A DNA stretch of 64,000 nucleotides from Chryseobacterium capnotolerans (GTDB lineage Bacteria > Bacteroidota > Bacteroidia > Flavobacteriales > Weeksellaceae): NCBI RefSeq assembly GCF_021278965.1, contig NZ_CP065589.1:935001-999000 (forward strand), written 5' to 3'. Below the pieces are notes generated by a model that was not told the DNA's origin, ran no database searches, and saw only the letters and a list, made by a program, of their open reading frames with translations. The translations under genes and the position numbers were made by a program. This document shows, piece after piece, positions 1 through 8,780 of this stretch (position 1 is the first letter of the stretch; the number at the start of each line of letters is the position of its first letter).

Positions 1-18
1 CTTCTGACTTCCATCCTT

Positions 19-162
19 TTAATCAAAATTTTGGGGTGGATTTTTATCATTTTTACCCTTGTTTAAGATAAAGAGTCCAATCGTTAAACCTACGACACCT
101 GCAAAAGCAGTTAATAAGGCTCTTTGTAACTTATCTGGAAGATCATTTCCCAGATAATTCAT
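19..162 (-). CDS. small hypothetical single-pass membrane peptide (47 aa)
   Basis: An ATG-initiated frame of 47 codons that encodes a polar N-terminus, a hydrophobic stretch of about 18 residues (LLTAFAGVVGLTIGLFIL) and a charged tail rich in Lys, Asn and Asp. This is the pattern of a small single-pass membrane protein. I do not recognise a family. A likely terminator of the upstream gene sits directly before its start, so expression would need read-through or a promoter inside that short stretch. The membrane-protein pattern supports a real gene; the context argues against it. Confidence 0.35.
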   Translation of the reverse strand: MNYLGNDLPDKLQRALLTAFAGVVGLTIGLFILNKGKNDKNPPQNFD

Positions 163-163
163 T

Positions 164-186
164 AAAAAAGGATCACAAAAGTGATC
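164..186 (-). terminator. rho-independent terminator after the DUF3575 gene
   Basis: On the minus strand a 6-bp stem (GATCAC / GTGATC, loop TTTT) is followed by C and a run of six T. It lies about 40 bases downstream of the stop codon of the DUF3575 gene. Confidence 0.5.
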
Positions 187-228
187 ACTGATATGATAAT
201 ATGATTTCTTCCGAATGGTTTCATGGTA

Positions 229-855
229 CTATTTAAATTTGTAGGAGATCATTACACCGCCCCTGTAGGGAATTATTTCACCACTTTTATTAAAGTTTTC
301 TGCATCATCATAGCGTTTTCCGGTGGTTCTGTCATATCCCTTATAAAAGCTTTGCGAAGTTCCTATAGTGGCATAGAGGTCGAGATTCCAGCGATCAGAT
401 AATTGAAATTGATATCCTCCGGTAATACCCAACATAATAGAGTATCCTTTTTGGTAAAGATTAGAATTCATGACATATTCTCCATCATCTTTTTGGGTAA
501 CATTGTCATTCCAATAGTTCCATTTAGCAGCTTTGTATGCCGCAACAGAGACATTCGCTCCTATATACCAATGTTTGAAAGCCTCTTTGAAATAATACCT
601 TCCTTCAGCAGAAACAGAGTAAAATTGTAACTCATGTCCTGCAAAAGACTTCCACGGTGAGACAAAAACATCTCCTTGTAGGGTGTATTTAGGACTGATC
701 TGCTTTTCTACAGCTAGGTTAAAAATTCCTATTGGTAAAAAAAGAGCATTACCTTTTACATACAAACCTTTATCTTCGCTTTGTTCCTGTTCCTGAGCCT
801 TCAGTGAACCTATGCTCAGGAATGCCAAAGCACCCATTAATACTCTGTATTTCAT
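229..855 (-). CDS. DUF3575-type outer-membrane beta-barrel protein
   Basis: A 208-residue protein with an N-terminal signal peptide (MKYRVLMGALAFLSIGSLKAQ, cleaved after AQ). The mature part has alternating aromatic and polar strands and ends in YKFK, as expected for a small outer-membrane barrel. The order (GLYVKGNALFLPIGIFNLAVE, then a GRYYF strand, then a YQFQL...WNLDLYATIG block) resembles the DUF3575 family of Bacteroidota, whose members have no proven enzymatic role. I chose the ATG at 855; a TTG one codon upstream is possible. It lies 7 bases after the stop of the thioredoxin-like gene, so the two are probably co-transcribed. The family call is from memory of the pattern. Confidence 0.75.
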   Translation of the reverse strand: MKYRVLMGALAFLSIGSLKAQEQEQSEDKGLYVKGNALFLPIGIFNLAVEKQISPKYTLQGDVFVSPWKSFAGHELQFYSVSAEGRYYFKEAFKHWYIGANVSVAAYKAAKWNYWNDNVTQKDDGEYVMNSNLYQKGYSIMLGITGGYQFQLSDRWNLDLYATIGTSQSFYKGYDRTTGKRYDDAENFNKSGEIIPYRGGVMISYKFK

Positions 856-862
856 CAAGTGT

Positions 863-2038
863 TTATTTTATTTGTTTTAATAATTCTTCTGCTAGATTAG
901 AATCTCTGTTTGCTTGAGTTGCCATGTTTTTAGACATCTCAGCATAATTTTTTGCCATTTCCTTATTCCCTGTTAAGAAATAAAGCTTAGCTAGGATGTA
1001 AGTGTTTTCTGAAGTTTCCCCTCGCATTACAGATTTCTCAGCCCATTCGGTTGCTTTTTTTAAAGAAGATGGTGTCTGTACATGATCTACAAATACCCAT
1101 GCTGCTCTTAAAAGTTCATCCGGATTGAATGTTTCAGGATTTTTGTAATAATCCAAAGCTGCTTTTTCATATTCCGGGAAATTGGCATTTCGCTCGTAAT
1201 AGTTAAGTTTGGTCTGATTCAGTTTAGTAATTGCAGTTTGTTTCCCAACCAATGGTTCAGCCATTTTCATAAAGTAATCATCATTTACTTTTTTGTTTTT
1301 ATCATCAATGGACTGTTCTACGATTTTTGATAGCTTTAACTGGGAATCAAATTCGGTGTATGTTTCTTCGGGAAGAAATTTGATGATCTCTGCTTTTCTG
1401 GAAACAAAGGCTTTATAATTGGAATCTTCTGTAGATTTCAGGAAAAATAGCATAAACCCTATTTCATCTTTTGAAAGAGGTTCAGATGCCTTTTTATTTT
1501 CAAAATACCTTTCAGATGCTTTTTTGGCAAACTCATAATCAGTATCAGAATTAAGCTTCATAATATTGATCAGGAATTGAGGATCTTTTTCCCCATTAGC
1601 AAATCTTTCTTTCAGAGAACCTTTTTTATTCCCTTGTGAATTAATATCCTGAGCCATTGTCACAAACATCCCTTCTTCCATATAACCTGTGTTTCTGGAA
1701 ACAAGTTCGCCTTCACCATTCAGGAAAAGATAAGTAGGGTAAGATCGTACTCCGAATTTAGAAGCAAGATCTCTTCCTTCTCCTTTCTCCATATCAAATC
1801 TTGCATTGATAAAGTTGGTATTGAAGTATTCTCTCACGGATTTCTGAGGAAAAACATTTTTTTCCATCATTTTGCATGGTCCACACCAGGAAGCATACGC
1901 ATCAATAAAAACCAATTTTTTTTCTTTTTTGGCCTTTGCTATAATTTCTTTAAATGGTAGTTCCTGAAACTGTATAGTCTCCTGAGCAGAGATGACAATA
2001 GAGCAAACAATAGATATCCCGGAGATGATCTTCTTCAT
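863..2038 (-). CDS. periplasmic thioredoxin-family protein with C-terminal helical domain
   Basis: A 391-residue exported protein. The ATG at 2038 gives a clean signal peptide (MKKIISGISIVCSIVISAQ); an in-frame start 13 codons upstream would spoil it. A thioredoxin-fold domain follows at about residues 25-140 with the redox motif WCGPCK (Cys52 and Cys55) and the cis-Pro segment VRSYPTYLF. The remaining 250 residues are Lys/Glu-rich and look helical, with TPR-like segments near the C-terminus (WAEKSVMRGETSENTYILAKLYFLTGNKEMAKNYA). Such proteins act as thiol-disulphide oxidoreductases in the periplasm; the substrate is unknown. It leads a two-gene unit with the DUF3575 protein. Confidence 0.8.
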   Translation of the reverse strand: MKKIISGISIVCSIVISAQETIQFQELPFKEIIAKAKKEKKLVFIDAYASWCGPCKMMEKNVFPQKSVREYFNTNFINARFDMEKGEGRDLASKFGVRSYPTYLFLNGEGELVSRNTGYMEEGMFVTMAQDINSQGNKKGSLKERFANGEKDPQFLINIMKLNSDTDYEFAKKASERYFENKKASEPLSKDEIGFMLFFLKSTEDSNYKAFVSRKAEIIKFLPEETYTEFDSQLKLSKIVEQSIDDKNKKVNDDYFMKMAEPLVGKQTAITKLNQTKLNYYERNANFPEYEKAALDYYKNPETFNPDELLRAAWVFVDHVQTPSSLKKATEWAEKSVMRGETSENTYILAKLYFLTGNKEMAKNYAEMSKNMATQANRDSNLAEELLKQIK

Positions 2039-2191
2039 TTTCAAATAAGATTTGAAGCGAAGATAAATAATTTTCAAAATATATAGGTGGGAATCGGGAA
2101 CCTGAATGTTGATATTAACTAATTTTAAGACTTACATTTTCATATCCTGATTTTTTTTAGCAGAGTAGAGCAGGTTTCTGCTATAATAAAA

Positions 2192-2557
2192 TCATGAGTC
2201 CTTTTTCTTAGATTCTTTATGCTCCTTACCCCAAGACTCAAGCTGGTCAAGTACCGGAAGCAGCTTTTTCCCTATTTCAGATAATTCATATTCCACTCTG
2301 GGAGGAACCTCAGCATATACTGTTTTTACAATCAGGTTTTCCTGTTCCATTTTCTTAAGCTGGAGGGTAAGCATTCTTTCTGAAATATTGGAAATTCTGT
2401 TTTTCAGTTCAACAAATCTTAATCTTTCCCGTTTAAGTTGATAGCAGATGGAAAGTATCCATCTTCCACTAATCAGGTTAACGGCATATATCTCGGAACA
2501 GCTTGATTCCAGCGTTTTTTTATTCTCGTTATTGGTGGATGATTCTTTAATACTCAT
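2192..2557 (-). CDS. HxlR-family winged-helix transcriptional regulator
   Basis: A 121-residue DNA-binding protein. The core SGRWILSICYQLKRERLRFVELKNRISNISERMLTLQLKKMEQ is the typical HxlR winged helix, followed by the wing VPPRVEYELSEIGKKLLPVLDQLESWG. An in-frame ATG exists at 2596, but it overlaps paired TGTACA palindromes that look like the operator, so I prefer the start at 2557 (MSIKESS). HxlR proteins usually repress a divergent gene for a small-molecule or redox enzyme and respond to electrophiles or ligands. Here the divergent genes are an alpha/beta hydrolase and an isochorismatase-like hydrolase. No conserved Cys near the N-terminus of the HTH is obvious apart from Cys in SCSEIYAV. 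Confidence 0.85.
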   Translation of the reverse strand: MSIKESSTNNENKKTLESSCSEIYAVNLISGRWILSICYQLKRERLRFVELKNRISNISERMLTLQLKKMEQENLIVKTVYAEVPPRVEYELSEIGKKLLPVLDQLESWGKEHKESKKKDS

Positions 2558-2589
2558 ACTAACATTTTTGTTCGCTCCATACAATCTCT

Positions 2590-2608
2590 TGTACATTTGT
2601 ATTGTACA
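2590..2608. promoter_or_regulatory. probable HxlR operator (paired TGTACA)
   Basis: Two identical palindromes TGTACA at 2590-2595 and 2603-2608, 13 bases apart, lie in the divergent region between the HxlR gene and the hydrolase and overlap the upstream part of the hydrolase promoter. Dyad sites of this kind are typical HxlR targets; the assignment to this regulator is inferred. Confidence 0.5.
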
Positions 2609-2629
2609 GCATTGATGATTTAAATTTAC
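2596..2629 (+). promoter_or_regulatory. promoter for the hydrolase pair
   Basis: TTTG at 2596-2599 and TAAATTTAC at 2621-2629, 21 bases apart, fit the Bacteroidota promoter (TTTG, then TAnnTTTGY) with one mismatch. It overlaps the paired TGTACA sites, which suits repression by HxlR. Confidence 0.5.
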
Positions 2630-2650
2630 AAATAAAAGAGGAAATATAGG

Positions 2651-3649
2651 ATGAATGTCCTGTTTTCACAGCCTTTTATTATAGATTTTTTATATGGGAA
2701 TGTTATGGATTTAAATAGAATTAACAAGGAGCTGAGGGCTAGTATGGAAAGTGTTCCGTATTCATTGGAACTCGATGAAAATATATTTTTGAATGCTCCT
2801 GAAATAATACAGAAGGAAAGAGTTGAGTTTACAAAGAATAACCCTGTTAGACAACCGGATCATATCAAGGTGAAAGATATCTTTATTCCAAGTTCAATGG
2901 ATGGTAAAGAAATAAGACTGCATATCTATCAACCGGAAAAATTTGATCCAAATAAAACGTTGATTTATTTTCATGGCGGTGGCTATGTTTTTGGTTTGCC
3001 GGAGCAGGTTGACAGTGAGATGTTTGAAATAGCCAATGAATTACAGGCAACCATTGTATCTGTAGATTACAGATTGGTACCTCAATATCGTTTTCCTATA
3101 CCTATTCTGGATGGCTTTGATGCTTTAAAATGGGTGATTGAAGAAGGTGAAAACCAGCTGGGGATAAATACTGAACAGCTTACCGTGATGGGAGCCAGTG
3201 CGGGAGGACATTTGGCAGCGTCAGTGGCTCAGATGGCTGCCGACGAGAATATAAATAATATTAAACATCAATTTTTATTGTATCCTGTTATTCATAATGG
3301 ATTGGATACTTCTTCTATGCTGGAGTTTACAGACTCTCCGTTATGGAATAAAAGATATGCAGAAATAGCATGGCAGCATTTTTTAGGCAAAAAAAATATG
3401 AAGAATAGTGTTCCCTATTCAGATCTTACTCACTACCGTAATTTTTCTGCACTGCCTCAAACAACAATTGTTGCCTGTGAACTTGATCCTTTAAGAGATG
3501 AAGGTATTGAGTTCTCTCAATTATTATATAAGGCAGGAGTGGCAACTGAGCTGTGGGTGATTCCGGGGGCGGTTCATGTATTTGACCTTTTTGATTGTCC
3601 CTTGACTGATGAGTATAAAAAGTTTTTGATGAGCAGACTTTTCAAATAA
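2651..3649 (+). CDS. alpha/beta hydrolase, hormone-sensitive-lipase-like esterase
   Basis: A 332-residue alpha/beta hydrolase of the HSL (bacterial esterase) group. It has the oxyanion motif HGGGY (about residue 108), the nucleophile elbow GASAGG (Ser183), the acid in ACELDPLRDEG and the catalytic His in GAVHVFDLF. It should hydrolyse short acyl esters or related small molecules in the cytoplasm; there is no signal peptide. A second start at 2705 (MDLNRINKEL) is attractive because it matches the family's usual N-terminus; the first is kept because it lies a normal distance from the predicted promoter. The next gene begins 5 bases after its stop, so they form an operon divergent from HxlR. Confidence 0.85.
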   Translation: MNVLFSQPFIIDFLYGNVMDLNRINKELRASMESVPYSLELDENIFLNAPEIIQKERVEFTKNNPVRQPDHIKVKDIFIPSSMDGKEIRLHIYQPEKFDPNKTLIYFHGGGYVFGLPEQVDSEMFEIANELQATIVSVDYRLVPQYRFPIPILDGFDALKWVIEEGENQLGINTEQLTVMGASAGGHLAASVAQMAADENINNIKHQFLLYPVIHNGLDTSSMLEFTDSPLWNKRYAEIAWQHFLGKKNMKNSVPYSDLTHYRNFSALPQTTIVACELDPLRDEGIEFSQLLYKAGVATELWVIPGAVHVFDLFDCPLTDEYKKFLMSRLFK

Positions 3650-3654
3650 ATAAT

Positions 3655-4222
3655 ATGAAATTAAGAGATAAAAAACCGGCTTTAATCCTTATTGATATTC
3701 AAAAAGGATTTCTTGATGAAAACTATTGGGGCGGAAATAGAAATAATAAAGATGCCGAAAAAAATAAGTGGAAAAATATTGGAGAGTTGGCGGGAATTGG
3801 ATTTACCGATATTTCACATTCGACACAGTTCAACAAATTCTCAATCTAAATTACATGACTCTGATCCTGGGTTTGCATTTAATGACAATGTCCTGCCTCT
3901 ACGTAATGAATGCATTATCACTAAAAACGTGAACAGTGCTTTTATAGGAACTGATCTGAAAGAGAAATTAGAGGCTCAGAAAGTAAGTGCTGTCGTAATT
4001 CTAGGTATTACCACCAACCATTGTGTTTCTACAACGGCAAGAATGGCTGGGAATTATGGATATGAAACTTATGTTATTTCAGATGCGACAGCTGCTTTTG
4101 ACAGAGTAGGAATAAATGGAGAAAGGTATGATGCAGAATTAGTTCACCTCATGGCATTGGCCAATTTGAATGAAGAGTTTGCATCTGTTCTGAATGCTGA
4201 AGAATTATTAAAAAACTTATAG
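3655..4222 (+). pseudogene. isochorismatase-family cysteine hydrolase, frameshifted
   Basis: Two overlapping frames together encode one 188-residue isochorismatase-like hydrolase. The first (ALILIDIQ, Asp14) runs into the run of seven A at 3758-3764, and the second continues with ISGKILESWRELDLPIFHIRH. Deleting one A joins them without loss. All three catalytic residues are present: Asp14, the Lys of ECIITKNVNSAF, and the Cys of TTNHCVSTTARMAG. Family members hydrolyse amides such as nicotinamide or isochorismate-like ethers. It follows the esterase by 5 bases and is probably under the same HxlR control. The break may be a homopolymer sequencing error and not a true mutation; four other genes in this window show the same type of break. 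Confidence 0.8.
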
Positions 4223-4249
4223 AATAGTATGCAAAACCAGAACATATTT

Positions 4250-4279
4250 AAACTGCTGTATATAGGGCAGTTTTTGTTT
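4250..4279 (+). terminator. rho-independent terminator after the isochorismatase gene
   Basis: The stem AAACTGC / GCAGTTT (4250-4256 and 4267-4273) is followed by a T-rich tract (TTTTTGTTTTT). Confidence 0.7.
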
Positions 4280-4388
4280 TTATCAAAACAAATCATTTTA
4301 TCCTCAATTTTTTCATCAAAAACAGGTTGTATTTATCAGGATTTTTAAGATAATTTTATTTCACTCAATGGTCCTGAAATCTTTGTTA

Positions 4389-4397
4389 TATCTTTGC
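4389..4397 (+). promoter_or_regulatory. -7 promoter element upstream of the histidine kinase
   Basis: TATCTTTGC is a perfect match to TAnnTTTGY, 82 bases before the kinase ATG. No clear TTG is seen at the expected upstream position. Confidence 0.5.
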
Positions 4398-4479
4398 AAA
4401 CGAATAAATTATCCCATAAATAAATCGTAAAATATAGGCTTTGCTTCAGGTATTGCCTTTCTTTTTTGGGATAATATAA

Positions 4480-6075
4480 ATGCAGAAGAAATTGAGTATT
4501 AGTTTTAAACACGCCTTATCCCAAAAATCTATTTACGCTGCTGCTTTATCCACCTGCTTAATTGCAGTAGTGGCTTTTGCTGTTTTGAGTCATTTGATCG
4601 CTGAAGATAACCGTAAAAATAACGAGGATTTTGCCAAAAAAACATTTTTCAGGAAGTACGAATCAGTAGAAAGTGAATTCAGGAATATTGAAGATTATCA
4701 GTATCTGCTTCGTGAATTGATTCAAAAAGACGGACTGAAAAACTATAGAGATTATTCTTTGGTTTTAAATGATCTGAATAAAAAAAGAAACCTGCTAACT
4801 TATAGCTGGTATTATTATGACAATAGTAAAACCGGAACGTATGAAAGCAACAACCCCTTATCAGACCTTTTTAAAGAGAGGAATAAGACAGCGAACTCCA
4901 TTGCTATAAAAAATAATGGTTCCGGACATTTTAAAGATCTTCTGATAAATCGTAAAGACAGTATGTATTGGGTAAGCTATGACTCTTTGGTACTGCCTGG
5001 GAAAAATGTTCTTTATTATGGCTCTACGGTAAGTTTAGATGATTTGCATCAATATTTTACCAATGTAGATAAAAGCTCTAATACCTATGCTTATGTATTT
5101 ACTAAAGAAGGAATTTGTATTACCCATCCTGAGAAAAAGTACATTGGGAAAAATGTTTTTAAATTCACAGATATTAAAGCGAAGGACACATTATGCAATA
5201 AAGCAAAATCAGGATACACTGAAGGAATTGCAGCCTCAGAGTATTTGGGAATGGAAGTCACACGGTTTATAAAACCATTGAAAACAGATAATTTTGATGG
5301 GTATGCGGTAGTGAATCATGTCAATTTTATCATTGATGAGAATACTAATAAGGTAAAAGCTTATACTATTTATATATTTCTGGCAGCTTTATTTATGATT
5401 GTTACTGTTTTTATTCTTTTTCAACGGTCTACAAACATGGCATATAAAGAAAAAGAAAAGATTCAGTCTGAAAAAAATCTCCTGTTGATTGAGAATGAGA
5501 AAATGCATAAAGCGGAAGTTATTAACCAGCTTCAGCAGCTTAAAAATAATATCAACCCGCATTTTCTTTTCAATTCTCTGAATTCATTATATATGCTGAT
5601 AGGTATAAATAAGGAGAATGCTCAGAAATTCACCATGAATCTTTCCAAAATTTACAGGTATCTGATTGTTCCGCCAAAGGAAAATATTGTACCCGTTGCC
5701 AAAGAGATCGATTTTATTCAGAAATATATGGATCTTCTGAAAAGCAGGTTTGATGAAGAACTGAATTTTCAGCTTATGATCAAAGACCCTGAAAGCTTAA
5801 AGAAACGGATCCCGTATTTGTCACTTCAAATTGTGACGGAAAATGCTATAAAACACAATGTTGCAACCATAGATCAGCCGTTGGAAATCATGATAGAAGT
5901 AGAGGAGAAAGGGATTACGGTGAGGAATACTTATCAGCCCAAAACGGAAGCCGTTCAGGGAGAGAAATTCGGAATTGATTATTTGAATCAGGTTTATGAA
6001 TATTTTAAACAAAATTCACTTCATATTTCTGTAGATGGTGAAAATTTTATATGTTTTTTGCCATTAATGGATTAA
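4480..6075 (+). CDS. LytS/YehU-type membrane sensor histidine kinase
   Basis: A 531-residue sensor kinase. A membrane segment lies near residues 20-40, followed by an extracytoplasmic region of about 250 residues that ends at a second membrane segment (TIYIFLAALFMIVTVFILF). A short coiled region precedes the His_kinase domain (PF06580 type), with the phospho-acceptor in NINPHFLFNSLNSLYML (His361). The N box is SLQIVTENAIKHN, and the glycine region is reduced to KFGIDYLNQVY. The sensor region contains VFTKEGICITHPEKKYIGKN, which resembles Cache-type sensor domains. Kinases of this class pair with LytTR regulators; the nearest is at 13519, beyond the protease and SusC/SusD genes, so I infer they form one two-component system. 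Confidence 0.85.
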   Translation: MQKKLSISFKHALSQKSIYAAALSTCLIAVVAFAVLSHLIAEDNRKNNEDFAKKTFFRKYESVESEFRNIEDYQYLLRELIQKDGLKNYRDYSLVLNDLNKKRNLLTYSWYYYDNSKTGTYESNNPLSDLFKERNKTANSIAIKNNGSGHFKDLLINRKDSMYWVSYDSLVLPGKNVLYYGSTVSLDDLHQYFTNVDKSSNTYAYVFTKEGICITHPEKKYIGKNVFKFTDIKAKDTLCNKAKSGYTEGIAASEYLGMEVTRFIKPLKTDNFDGYAVVNHVNFIIDENTNKVKAYTIYIFLAALFMIVTVFILFQRSTNMAYKEKEKIQSEKNLLLIENEKMHKAEVINQLQQLKNNINPHFLFNSLNSLYMLIGINKENAQKFTMNLSKIYRYLIVPPKENIVPVAKEIDFIQKYMDLLKSRFDEELNFQLMIKDPESLKKRIPYLSLQIVTENAIKHNVATIDQPLEIMIEVEEKGITVRNTYQPKTEAVQGEKFGIDYLNQVYEYFKQNSLHISVDGENFICFLPLMD

Positions 6076-6149
6076 AATGAAAAAATCCATTCACTCCCGA
6101 ATAATCACCTTTCACTCCCTAAAAGACCCTATATAATTCACTATACCTA

Positions 6150-6158
6150 TAGCTTTGC
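6150..6158 (+). promoter_or_regulatory. -7 promoter element for the protease-SusCD genes
   Basis: TAGCTTTGC matches TAnnTTTGY exactly and lies 48 bases before the preferred ATG of the metalloprotease. Confidence 0.5.
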
Positions 6159-6206
6159 CAGCTGAAACTAAGATATTTACTATTTGGAATGAATCGGACT
6201 ATTTTA

Positions 6207-8774
6207 ATGAAGAATTACAGGCTTGCACTGTATCTTGGACTTGCTATGGCATCGCCGGCAGTTCTGGCACAGAAAAAAGACACTGTAAAAACGACCAAGG
6301 ACAAAACCGAAAAAGCAGATCTTTCATCATCAAAGAAAGCAAAAAAAATTGACGAACTGATTAAGAAAGGAACTTATAAAAAAGGGATCTTCAATACCAT
6401 TCAGGTAAAAACAGATCTTTATTTTGAAATTCCTGACAGTTTGATGGGACGTCAGTTTTTGGTAGTGAACAAGCTCTCTCAGGTACCTATGCAGGTAAAT
6501 GAGGCAGGTCTGAACAAAGGAATGAACTATGAAAATAAGATCATTTCTTTTCACAGGGACAAAGTTGCGAAAAAAGTATGGGTAAGAACTTCGGAAGCAA
6601 AAGTGTCTTCTCCTAAAAATGATGCCATTACAAAATCTGTTAAAGATAACTTTTCAGAATCTGTGATTGAGGTTTTTGATATTGAAGCCCAAAACAGTGA
6701 TTCTACTTCGGTAGCTATTAAAGTGAATAAGGTTTTTGACGGAAATCAGAAAAGCTTTAATGATGTATTGGCTAATGTAGGTCTTGGCGGATCAGTAAAA
6801 TCAAGTCTTTCCTTTATTGAAGGAGTAAAAACATTCCCGGAAAATCTTGTGGTGAAATCCCAACTGAGTACCTCTGTAAATGAAGGCGGTGTGGATCTTC
6901 CGGTAACACTTGGAGTAACCAGCAATCTGGTACTGCTTCCTAAGATTCCTATGAAACCTAGGGTTGCAGATGCAAGAGTAGGGTTTTTCAGTGAAAAGCA
7001 TTGGTTCTTTAATGATCAACAGCAGAAAATGGACGAGAAATTCTTCATTACCCGTTGGAACTTAGAGCCTAAAGATGAGGACAAAGAAAAATATCTGAGA
7101 GGTGAACTGGTAGAGCCTAAAAAGCAGATCGTTTATTATATAGACCCCTCCACACCAAAACAATGGCGTGAAAAGATCATTGCAGGAGTTCATGACTGGC
7201 AGGTTGCTTTCGAGCAGGCAGGGTTCAAAAATGCTGTCATCGCTAAGATGCCGGATGAAAAAGATGAAGATTTTGATATTGATGATGTAAGATATTCCGT
7301 AATCACATATGCTGCTTCTCCAAAGTCTAATGCGATGGGGCCATCTGTAGTAGATCCAAGAAGTGGTGAAATCATTGAGGCTGATATCATCTGGTGGCAC
7401 AATGTAATGACTTCTCTCCAGGAATGGATGAGAATTCAGATAGGACCTATTGATTCCAGAGCGAGAGCTAATAAATTCAGTGATGAGTATATGGGAGAAG
7501 CCATTCGTTTTGTATCCTCTCATGAAGTGGGACATACTTTCGGATTGAAGCACAATATGGGATCCTCTTTTGCATTCCCTGTAGAATCTCTTCGTTCCAA
7601 AGAATTTACTGATAAGATGGGTGGAACGGCACCTTCTATCATGGATTATGCACGTTACAATTATGTGGCACAACCGGAAGATGGAGTTACAGCCATCACT
7701 CCAAAGATCGGAATCTATGATAAATATGCGATTGAATGGGGGTACCGTTGGTATCCGGATGAATTCGCTGAGAAAAAAGCGCTGAGAAATTTAATAGAGA
7801 AGCATGAAGATGACCCATTATATTTCTATGGTGAACAACAGAGTTATCTTGAAACGATAGACCCGCGTTCGCAGTCTGAAGATTTAGGTGATGATGCGAT
7901 GAAAGCCAGCGAATATGGAATGAAAAATCTGAAAGTTGTAGCCAATAATCTTTTAAAATGGACCTATGAAGACGGTAAAGATTATACAGATGCAGGTAAA
8001 TTATACATGGGGGTTATCGGTCAATGGGATCTGTATACAGGACATGTAATGGCGAATGTAGGAGGAATTTACCTGAACAATACAGTTTTTGGTAATAAGA
8101 AAAAAGCCTATGAAGCAGTTCCTGCTGAAACTCAGAGAAGAGCGGTTGATTATTTGGTTAAAAACTCGATCAATCTTCCGGAGTGGTTATTCTTTAACCC
8201 GATTACTGAGAAAACATATTCGGTGAAAAATTCCCCAATGGGACCGTTTGAACAGACACCATATACCCTGGCCAGAGGAATGCAGTATGCCAATATCTAT
8301 TCCCTGTTTATGGATGACAGATTGCTTAGACTCCTTGAGAACGAGTTGAAGCATGAAGTTTCAGGTTCAAAAGAGAAGATCTACACAGTAGAAAATTTAT
8401 TTGAACAGGTAAGAACAGCCATTTTTAACAAGAAAGGAAGCCTTACGATGCTTGAGAAAATGGCGCAGAAGAACTACGTGGATGCATTGATTGTTTCGGT
8501 GAACAAATTATTCGAAAAAACAGCCGTAAAAACATTGAAGACAGATCAGACATTAAATATGCCAATGATCTGCAACTATCATGAAGAAGGTAAAAACCTT
8601 AGAAACATCAATTATTCATCCATGAAGAGAGTATCTGAAGTAACTACGTACAAAAGATCAGAATTACAAAAAGTTCTGAACTTCCTGAACAACACCAGAT
8701 ACAGAGGTGATGACGCTTCAAGAGCGCATTATTCAGATTTAATTATTCGTATTGAAGAGGCTTTAAACAAATAA
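6207..8774 (+). CDS. exported zinc-dependent metalloprotease (DUF5117/DUF5118/DUF4953 type)
   Basis: An 855-residue exported protein. The ATG at 6207 gives a good signal peptide (MKNYRLALYLGLAMASPAVLAQ); an in-frame ATG 6 codons upstream is the alternative. The catalytic site is HEVGHTFGLKHN near residue 439, an extended metzincin-type HExxHxxGxxH zinc site, followed by the downstream turn APSIMDYARYNYVAQPEDG. The length and order match the large Bacteroidota proteases described by the DUF5118, DUF5117 and DUF4953 domains. It precedes a SusC/SusD pair by 6 bases, so it probably cuts an external protein or peptide whose products are then imported. The family name is from memory; the zinc site is seen directly. 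Confidence 0.85.
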   Translation: MKNYRLALYLGLAMASPAVLAQKKDTVKTTKDKTEKADLSSSKKAKKIDELIKKGTYKKGIFNTIQVKTDLYFEIPDSLMGRQFLVVNKLSQVPMQVNEAGLNKGMNYENKIISFHRDKVAKKVWVRTSEAKVSSPKNDAITKSVKDNFSESVIEVFDIEAQNSDSTSVAIKVNKVFDGNQKSFNDVLANVGLGGSVKSSLSFIEGVKTFPENLVVKSQLSTSVNEGGVDLPVTLGVTSNLVLLPKIPMKPRVADARVGFFSEKHWFFNDQQQKMDEKFFITRWNLEPKDEDKEKYLRGELVEPKKQIVYYIDPSTPKQWREKIIAGVHDWQVAFEQAGFKNAVIAKMPDEKDEDFDIDDVRYSVITYAASPKSNAMGPSVVDPRSGEIIEADIIWWHNVMTSLQEWMRIQIGPIDSRARANKFSDEYMGEAIRFVSSHEVGHTFGLKHNMGSSFAFPVESLRSKEFTDKMGGTAPSIMDYARYNYVAQPEDGVTAITPKIGIYDKYAIEWGYRWYPDEFAEKKALRNLIEKHEDDPLYFYGEQQSYLETIDPRSQSEDLGDDAMKASEYGMKNLKVVANNLLKWTYEDGKDYTDAGKLYMGVIGQWDLYTGHVMANVGGIYLNNTVFGNKKKAYEAVPAETQRRAVDYLVKNSINLPEWLFFNPITEKTYSVKNSPMGPFEQTPYTLARGMQYANIYSLFMDDRLLRLLENELKHEVSGSKEKIYTVENLFEQVRTAIFNKKGSLTMLEKMAQKNYVDALIVSVNKLFEKTAVKTLKTDQTLNMPMICNYHEEGKNLRNINYSSMKRVSEVTTYKRSELQKVLNFLNNTRYRGDDASRAHYSDLIIRIEEALNK

Positions 8775-8780
8775 ACAGCA

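Noticed and set aside
2140..2190. Terminator after the HxlR gene
   Set aside because: A stem TAGCAG / CTGCTA is followed by A, not T, on the minus strand, so it cannot be a standard terminator in that direction.
7062..7673. 203-codon open frame on the minus strand
   Set aside because: It lies wholly inside the metalloprotease gene, which has a signal peptide and zinc site; the antisense frame has no protein-like features.
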